Below are positions 10,801 to 19,800 of a stretch of DNA of 25,098 nucleotides, one piece after another. A model generated the notes under the pieces. It was not told the DNA's origin. It searched no databases and saw nothing but the letters and a program-made list of their open reading frames with translations. Location: contig DBCF01000108.1 in the NCBI GenBank assembly GCA_002292925.1, positions 1 to 25,098 on the forward strand, in the 5' to 3' direction. The position numbers and the translations under genes were made by a program. Numbering within the stretch: position 1 is the first letter of the stretch; the number at the start of each line of letters is the position of its first letter. The stretch comes from Roseiflexaceae bacterium UBA965 (GTDB lineage Bacteria > Chloroflexota > Chloroflexia > Chloroflexales > Roseiflexaceae).

Positions 10801-13800
10801 ACGATATGATTTACAGGCCACGACCCAGGATGCGGTCTACAATCAAGGGGTGAGTGGCCCAAATAGCATTGGGCATGGGACGTTTTTTGTGGATACCACG
10901 GCGCCTACGCTGACGCTCGTCCGTGTCCCCACATATACCACCACGTTGCAAGAAGGCACCAATAAGCAACTTTTGACCTTACACATACTCGCTACTGATC
11001 CTGCGTTGCGTGATTCGGGGAGCCCGAGTCATCGTGGGGTTGGGGTGAAATCGGTAGAAGTGAACTTGCAGAGTTTGAATGGGCAGTCAGTCGCCGGCTG
11101 GCAGTCAGCGACCTTGTTGACGAGTTCATTGGTGACTGCCACAACCGTTATTACGAGTACATGGGAAAGTCAATTCGCCTTGCCGGCCATTCCCAATGGC
11201 TATTATTTGGTGCAAGTCCGGAGCAAAGACCTGCTCGATAATGCCATGGGCTTCGATAGTAGTCAGCTCCAGTATGTGGCTGGGGCGAGTAATCCGATTG
11301 AGGTCGATGGCGCTCCCCCGCACGATGTCATCGTGAATCCATCACCGCTCACCGAGAATTTGTATATCGTTGGCCCAAGCACACTTGAAAACAGTACGCT
11401 GGTTGGGCGAGTATCAGATATTTATGATGGTCGGGTGGCGCTCCAACATAATTTGTTGGTCAAACTCGATTTTGATACCGTTAATGGAGCGAAATCATTT
11501 GATAACCGCGTCAATACGCGCTATGTGAGCGACTGTGTCAATTGTCCTACAGTCGCAATCGATAGTCAGCTCAATAACCAATTGGTGGCGCGTTTTAATA
11601 TCGATGGTAATCAACAATTTATTACTGCACATAATGCAAATAATCTGTTTAATGACCTCTTTACGGTGGCGATGCGCATCAAAATAACCGATTCTGGCAC
11701 ACTGTTGAGTAGTGGCAACGCCAATAATCCACGGTTACGCATATTTGCTGAGCGTGTCACTGCCAATACCTTCAAAATCAAAGCGTTCCACGGCAATACA
11801 TCGCTATCAAGTACCATCGTCAATGCCAACACCTGGTATGGGCTGATTTATACCGAATCACAACAAGTGATGAGTCTCCAATGGGGGAATGCAGACTACA
11901 AGACGGGGTGGTCCGACAGTGGTATCATCACCAAAAGCCTTAAATTGGCTGCCACCCCCAATCAGGGTAATGATTTGTTGATTGGGGCGACTCAATCAAG
12001 TACGAGTAACAACCTTGTCGAAGACTACTTCCGTGGCTATATCGACGACGTGATTATATCGAATGACTACTTGACGGCCAATGATTTGGTCGGGAATAGT
12101 ATTGCCCGTGGTGCCGGAACGCTTACCCACCAAACACGGTTGGCGGTACGTGATGACGGATTTGCCGATGTCGATGGATTGGCAGCGCTTACGGACTTTT
12201 TTATGCCAGTCAACCAAGCCAAGCTCCCGCTTGTCGATGTGATGAATTCACGCAAAAGTGCGTTGTGTAATGGCGAATTGACATCTCCCGTGTCGACGTG
12301 TCCGACCATCACGCAAGGCTTTACCAGCAATGCCATCAGTTTTGCCGACGAAAACCAAGGTGTGATGTTGGGGTATGCAATTACTCAGAGTGTAAACTCA
12401 ACGGTAACGTATGGCCTGCGGGTCCGGATTCCAACCGATACGACCAGTGGGCGGATTGCCACAATTGGGAATGATTTACTCGCATTGAATGCGTTCGTTG
12501 ATTATCAAGCTAATCTCGGGCAACTGACTACCACAATCAGTGCGACGAATGGCATTACGTCGGTGGTGTCGTTAGAAATCGTTGATGACCAATGGCATCA
12601 ATTGACACTTGTGTCGACTGCCGATAGCACCACCACCCGATTCAACGTGTATTGGGATGACCAATTGATTGGTACGACGGCAGCAGTGAGTGGGCTCTTT
12701 ACCAACGCTGCTATTTCGGTGGGGGCAAGTTACTATGGTCGGGCTGCCACAAGTGCCATGGTTGATGATATCGGACTATTTCGCACGGCATTGAGTCTGA
12801 CGCAGATTCGCACATTGGCATTTGGATATGACCCCGTCTATATCGAGACCTTTGACGAAATGAATGACAATGCGACTGGCACGGTGCTAGACGCATCGTT
12901 GTTCCAGCAACTGACAAGTTATACCGATGTCCAGATTGGGACAGGGATGGTAGGCGCAGGTTTGTTGTCACGGCAAATTTCACAAACGGTTATTCATCGT
13001 GATGACCGTGGTTTGACGATTGTCGAACCCAATCAGCCTTGGGCGTTATCGCTCTGGCTGAATCTCGCCAATGCCAATGCCACTGGTACGATTTTGCAGA
13101 GTACCACGCCTTATGCCTATGGTTATACGTTAGCGCAATCAGGGAATTACCTGACATTTAGTCATGCGGGTGCGAGCGTAATCGCAAATACGGCTATTAC
13201 TCCCAATGTGGCCATCCATGTCGTGATCAACAGCGATGGCAGCACGATGCGGATGTACATGAATGGGGTATTGGTAGGGAGTCAAGCGGTGGGGACCGAC
13301 ATGCTGAGCACGCCGCTCTTCAAGGATATACCCACCACTGCTTCTGCATCGAGTGGAACGGCCAACAATGCCAATGATACGAATAATGCGACGGTATTTA
13401 CAACTGACGCAGAAAACGATCCATGGTGGCAGGCCGATCTGGGCAGTAGCCAGCAGATTGATCGGATAATAATCCGCAATCGTACAGACGGAGTTGCGAC
13501 TAATCTGCATAATATGCATGTACTCATTGCAGATACGGCGCTTGGATATGCCGATGCCGATCAGGCAAATTGGACGCAATATATTGCCAATCAGATTGGC
13601 GCATTCGTGGTATTGACGTTGCCCCCTGGGACAACTGGTCGGTATGTACGATTGCAAATCGAAGGCACCAACGAGACATTGGCGCTGAGTGAGGTCACCA
13701 TCCAGCGCGCCCCGGTGGTGACGATTTCGAGTGCGATTGCAGATGTCGATGATGTCCGTGTGTATCGCCATGCGCTGACACCGACAAATATTACGCAGTT

Positions 13801-16800
13801 GCGCATCATGGGTTGGCAAGATAGCACATTGACTCCTCGTCAAGATGGATTTGATTGGAGTAAAAAAATCGATGACAACATCGAGGTTGATGCCACCATT
13901 CAAAGTATGACCGTTGACCAATTAGAAAATTCTCGGGCCAACAACATCGGTGAACAAACATTGTGGAGTGGGCTCATCGATACCTTGCCACCCCGGATTA
14001 CCAGTAATGAACAACAGATCACCGATACCGAACAATATAGTTATACGGTGAGCATTGACGAACACAACCCCAATCTCAATCTGTTGCAGACGCCGTGTGG
14101 GGCGCGACTAGATTATGCCACCTCATTCCCCAATTCATTGGGCTATCGTGCCCGTAGTAGCGGCTTTGATGCGTCAATTATGGCTACCACGCACCTTGAC
14201 GGTGGCTGCATATTGAGCAATACCCCTGATGTCGTGAAACAACTCACGGAATCGATTAATGCCACGACGAGTATGGTTTTTGGGAATCGGTATGCATATG
14301 TCGGTGATGTCAATCAAGTAAATGTAGTAGATGTCCAAAACGCCACCAATCTTATTCAAAGTAATGCCACAGTCGATGGGACGGTGCAAAAGTTGGTGAT
14401 GAGTCGCAACAAAGATCGCCTCTATGTCGTGAGTACCACGATACTACCGGATTCGCGGGCAACGGTGACTATTTTTGATATTGCCGAAAATAGTATGGTG
14501 TTGCAACGCCGTGGCAGTGTGGTGATTTCATTGACGACGAATCAAACGGTGGCGGCAAGTGCATTGACTAGTAGCTTTGATGGCAGCACCCATAGTGATC
14601 ATTACTTGTTGGTGATGCTCAATACTGCTACGACCCAACAACTGATTAGTGTACAAGTGGGCAATCCCGACCAACCAACCCAACTTACCACGACGACATT
14701 GAACACCCCGAGTGTTGATATGTCGGCAAGTTACGATGTCGTCGCTGTGGCTCAAGGTGCTGTCGGTGTGCAGATATATCGGGTAAACGATGATGGCACC
14801 ATGACTGCGCTCATCGCGGTAGCACCCCCAGGATATAGCAATCGGGTCATCATCGATGATAAAAAACTCATCATCGTCAATGATGATGAGCCATTGTCTA
14901 CCACGGCAACCTCACCCAACACCATGAATATCGTGCCGTTAATTGATACTATTGTGAATACCCAAGCCCAAGTCTATCAATTGCTCGAAACCCGGGGAAG
15001 TTATGTGCCGGTGGTCCCGACCGATACCGAAGATAGCACCGTCTATCGCATCATTGATATTGCGTCCTATTTAGCAAATGATATTGTGATGATGAGCCGT
15101 GACATGAGTGATAACACCAAATCACGGTTGAGTATTGTGAGTACTGATGGCATCACGCCTACATTGCGGAGTGATGCGGTCATCAATCAAGCGAATTTGC
15201 TCCGAGTGGTAACCAACAACAACAACATATTGACGCTCGCCACAGATTCCCGCACCGCAGGATTAACGGCCTTTGTGGTGAGTGATCGGCGCCTAGCGAC
15301 GCAATTGTGTGACCAAGCTGGCAATTGCAATCTCGGCATGGCATCGACGGTTGACCCATTGCCTGCGCCGAATAATATTTCCATTGTGAATTTGACCAAC
15401 GCCTACACGGTGACGACTCCGCTGGTGACCTTCCACGCCGAAGCGCCCACCGGGGTGCGTCAGATTCATGCGCAAATCGATAATAGGGTTCCCACCCAGG
15501 TCTGGACACAAGCGACAAGTGCCGGGCTCCCCAAAGTAGAAGAAACCTATGTATTCCCGGCAATGACACAAGGGAATCATACGATTCGTGCCATCAACAC
15601 CTACAACAATACCTTGAGTGCGGTAGCCGAATATTATGCCCCTATCACCACCACCCTCCCACTCGCAGACGTGATGCATCCCCTGCAAAAAAGTCTGGCA
15701 TGTGCGCCAAATTGTCCAACCATCAGCGCCAATACGTTGACATTTACCCAAACCAATACCATTGACATCAACCACAACATTAGCCAAGTTGATGGGACGG
15801 CCAAATTGTTGAGCATGAAGCTCAAAATCCCAGCGTCGGCGCCATCGGGACGGATTGTGAGTGTATTGCCAACAGCGGCGACAGCGACAGCGGCGACAGC
15901 GCTGGCGTTTTGGTTTGATTATGATGCAGCCACCCAAGAAATCGTGGCGACAGTCCGGGATACGATTACCACCACTGCACGATTTAGCTGGCCTGACGAC
16001 CAATTCCATCAATTGACGGTAGTGGCCAACGCCATGAATAATGCGACGACGTTTAATTTGTATGTTGATGGTGTGCAACAAGAGGCGCTCTCGTCATCTA
16101 CAGGGAGGCGCTTCACCACCGCCAAGGTTGTTTTTGGGGCAAATGGGGTGTATCCGGCACCTACCGGTATGGTGCTCGATGATGTGGCACTGTTGTCATC
16201 CGCTGTCGCCGTAGACGAAACCATCGATTACCGTACAGCGGTAAGTGATGTAGCATTGCCGTTGATTGATGAAATATTTGACAAAAGAAGTAGTTGTACC
16301 ACCTGTCCGACGATTGCCAATGGCACCTTGACATTCCCAAGTAGTAATAATCGGATTAATCTCGGTTATGTGTTGACACAACTTCCTAGTACGGCCAAAT
16401 CAATTAGTATGCGATTAATGGTAGATAGCGCGACTGCCACTGGGCGGGTTGCAACACTCCAAAGTAGCAATTCTAGTGCCTTGAGACTGGGGATTGTCTA
16501 TGATCAGAGCACCAATAAATTAATCGCTACCGCTGCGGCAAACGGCACTACCCAAAGTGTCACCACCACCACAACCTTGGTTGCGGACACGTGGGCGACC
16601 CTGAATGTACTCGCACAAACCACCGACAGCACCACCACGTTCGAATTCTCACTGGACGGGGTTACCGTTGGCACGATGGCATTGCCAGGACGATTTACCA
16701 ATGCGGCCTTATCACTCGGTGCGGTATTACCCGCCACTGCCGCAACGGGCATGACCATTGATGATATCAGTGTGTCGAATCCGGCCATTGCCAATAACGA

Positions 16801-19800
16801 AACCGTCGCAGTCAACCAAATTACTGCATTGATGTCGGGTGATGTGATTACACCGTACACCATAACTACCCCTGTTTACGACTTTTTTGTGGATAGTGGG
16901 AACCCCCAAATCCAATTGATTGACACCGTGGTTGGTCTGAATCGTGTGATTGATGGGATGACTGTGGCAACAATGGTGATTACTGATGTCAGCGATTTGG
17001 TTGACTTACAGATTACCAATACCAGCACCAACAGCCAGATTCCTTTTTCGATAGACCAAAACAATCGCAATCAAACCAACGTGAGGGTTTTTTATCCTGA
17101 AGCAATGTTGAATACGGATTTATTGCCCTTAAAAATAGTTACCACCGATAGTGCCCAACATACGACTACGTTTGTGGGTTCTGTCATCATTGACAATGAT
17201 GCCCCAGTCATGCAAGGTGGGGTTGTCAACGCCAAAATCAATGGTGTCAAAACTGCACTCAGCGATAACACCACCATTACACGCACCAACGACCTTGATT
17301 TGCATTTGGCGTGGTCAAGCCTCACCGATCGCGTGGCGGTTACATTAACCCAATTCGAATACACCAAACAAACCATTACGAGCACGGTATTTGTGAGTAC
17401 GACGCAGATACTAGGTGCGCGGACACCCGCAATCGCTGCGCCCGAAGGCAGTCGAATTGTTCCCAATATGCGCCTCCGTGACACCATGGGCAATGAAGGG
17501 GTGGTGCCACTCTCTGTCGTCTATGTAGATAGTGCAGTTACCCCCGATTACACCCAGATTAGTAGTAATGCGAACGATGTATATCGCGGTTGGTTGCAAA
17601 ACGGCTGTGCGGCACTGGGGCAGAGCCCCGATCAAACGCAGCGCTTTGCGACGACTTGGGATGCCAATGCGTTGCGTCTGAATTGGCAGGGGAGCGATTG
17701 GAATGTCGATGGGGATTTGTTTGTCTATTTGGATACCGTCGCTGGTGGTACGATTACCCCCTATATTCCAAGTAAATTCAATCGGGTATTGAGCGATCAA
17801 GTTGCCACTGGCGATGCATTTGTAACCCTCCCTATCGATATGGCAGGGCGCACATCAGCCGCGGGTACACTTAGCCTCTTTATGAATAAATGGCAACAAC
17901 AGTTCCGTGATGTGCTACGTGATGGCCGGTCGAATAGCGCTGTGGAAGGTGCAGATTACGCAATTTATATGGGGCGTAACGACACGATTGCCGTGTTGCG
18001 TTGGGATAGTGGGAGTGATGCGTGGGTGGCAGTCAACGAATCCCCCATCATGAAATATAGTGTGGTAAACAATATCAAGCAGACCGATATTCGGGTGCTG
18101 TTTAGCACGATTGGCTATAGCGTGGGGAGCCCAGTGGGGATGGTAGCCTTTGCCAGTAAAGAAGATTACTTGCTCCCGTGGGCCACCTTCCCTGCCAATA
18201 ACCCTACCAAGAATAGCTTGGGGACAAACAAAATCACCATAACCCCCTTGCTGAATGGATATAGTTGGGCATCACTCGGTAGCGGGGTATGTCCGCGTAC
18301 CGCCGCCCGCAATCCCGATACCACCCAAGTGCTGGCCAGTCTGGCGAGTAATCCAAGTGGGGTGTCAACCCGCGCCGTCAATGATGTGTTTGTGAATACC
18401 CAGCCAGATGTGATTGCCGAAGCGATTGATCAGACGAGTGATATGTGTGCCCAATTGGCGACTGATCCGTGGTGCAAAACTGTTAGCCAGCTTGCTGATA
18501 CTGCCGCTGCAGGTGCGGCACTTATCCCCCAATTGACAAACGATCTCGTGACCCAACAGGCTCCAGTCGTCGGCAAAAATTCACTGATAACCTATACGTT
18601 GCAATTGCAAAATCAGAGCGATAAACCGACCAAACGCATGTATGGAATTGTGCGAACCTATGGGGGGATTTGGCTGACCGGAGCGATTAATCCCAATGCA
18701 ACGAATGGCGTGTATGACGGTGGGCGCTATGATTATCACACCGTGACAGTCCCCGAATATGCCGACTTTCAGGTGCTCAAAATCGAAAGCATTCCGGCTA
18801 ATAGTAGTCGTAGTATAAGCGTCACCGCCAAAGTTGATCCACTCAAAGCGCAATCATCGAGTTTCGATCGTCGGAACACCAGTAATGTCGCCAAAATCGA
18901 TGTGCGATTAGTTGATACCGCCGCCGTAACCAATACCAATTCGCTGGCATGGTTGACGACGGGGCGTACCATCGAATGGGTGAATGCTGGCCTGCGCATC
19001 GATACCGTCGCCCCCAGTCAAATGAAACCAGATAATCAATTGGTGGTGGGGACGGGAATCGTGCGCTTGACAGGGAATGTAGTCGATGATTCGGCAGTGC
19101 CCATGGTCATGCTCGAATACACGAGTAATTTGAGCCCCAATGTGAGTGGTGTGAATTGTGGCGCTGCAGTGACCGGGCGTTGGAGCTGTCCAATCATGGT
19201 TCCCCGTACTGCGACAACCATTAGTTATCGGGTACGCTCTGGTGATCAATATGGCCAGATGAATGGATGGAGCGCATGGTATCGTAGCAGTGTCGACCGC
19301 GATAAGCCAACGTTTGTCCTCGATGCGCTTTCGGATAGTGCGCTGAATGCGCTATATGTGGGTGGGAGTACGATTAACCTCAGTGGGGTATTGACGGATA
19401 GCACGACGACGGCCGCGATCCAGTTTTGTGATGAACAACAAGCCGATTGTCGTACGATTGTGCCGAGTGATAATGCGCTTACTCAGACCGCAAGTTCCAC
19501 AACCAGTGTGACCAGTCCGGTGACTGCTATCGCTGCCAATCCATGTAATGCCACCGCTTTTGATGCCTATACAATCTATCCCATCACTGTCACCAACGTG
19601 GCGGATGGCCGAGTAGCAACAGTGACATTGCGTACGACACTAGCGCATGCGGCAGCCCAAGATATCGATTTGTGGTTGCAATCTCCATCGGGGACTCGCG
19701 TGGCCTTGTTGACATCGACGCGCAATCAAACCACAAATGTGCGTGCGACGTTTGACGACAGTGCCACGCGTACCACGCAAACTATTAGTGGCACGGTTGC

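Noticed and set aside
13139..13921. 260-codon open frame on the minus strand inside the giant gene
   Set aside because: It lies wholly opposite well-recognised LamG and discoidin coding sequence. Its translation is rich in Ile, Arg, Cys and His with no domain pattern, as expected for an antisense shadow.
14867..14890. 9-bp perfect hairpin (CTCATCATC / GATGATGAG) preceded by six A
   Set aside because: It sits inside the coding frame and is explained by Ile (ATC) and Asp (GAT) codons being reverse complements of each other. No T-tract follows.
15293..16081. 262-codon open frame on the minus strand
   Set aside because: It is antisense to the Ig-like end and LamG 8, with arginine/cysteine-rich shadow composition and no recognisable motif.
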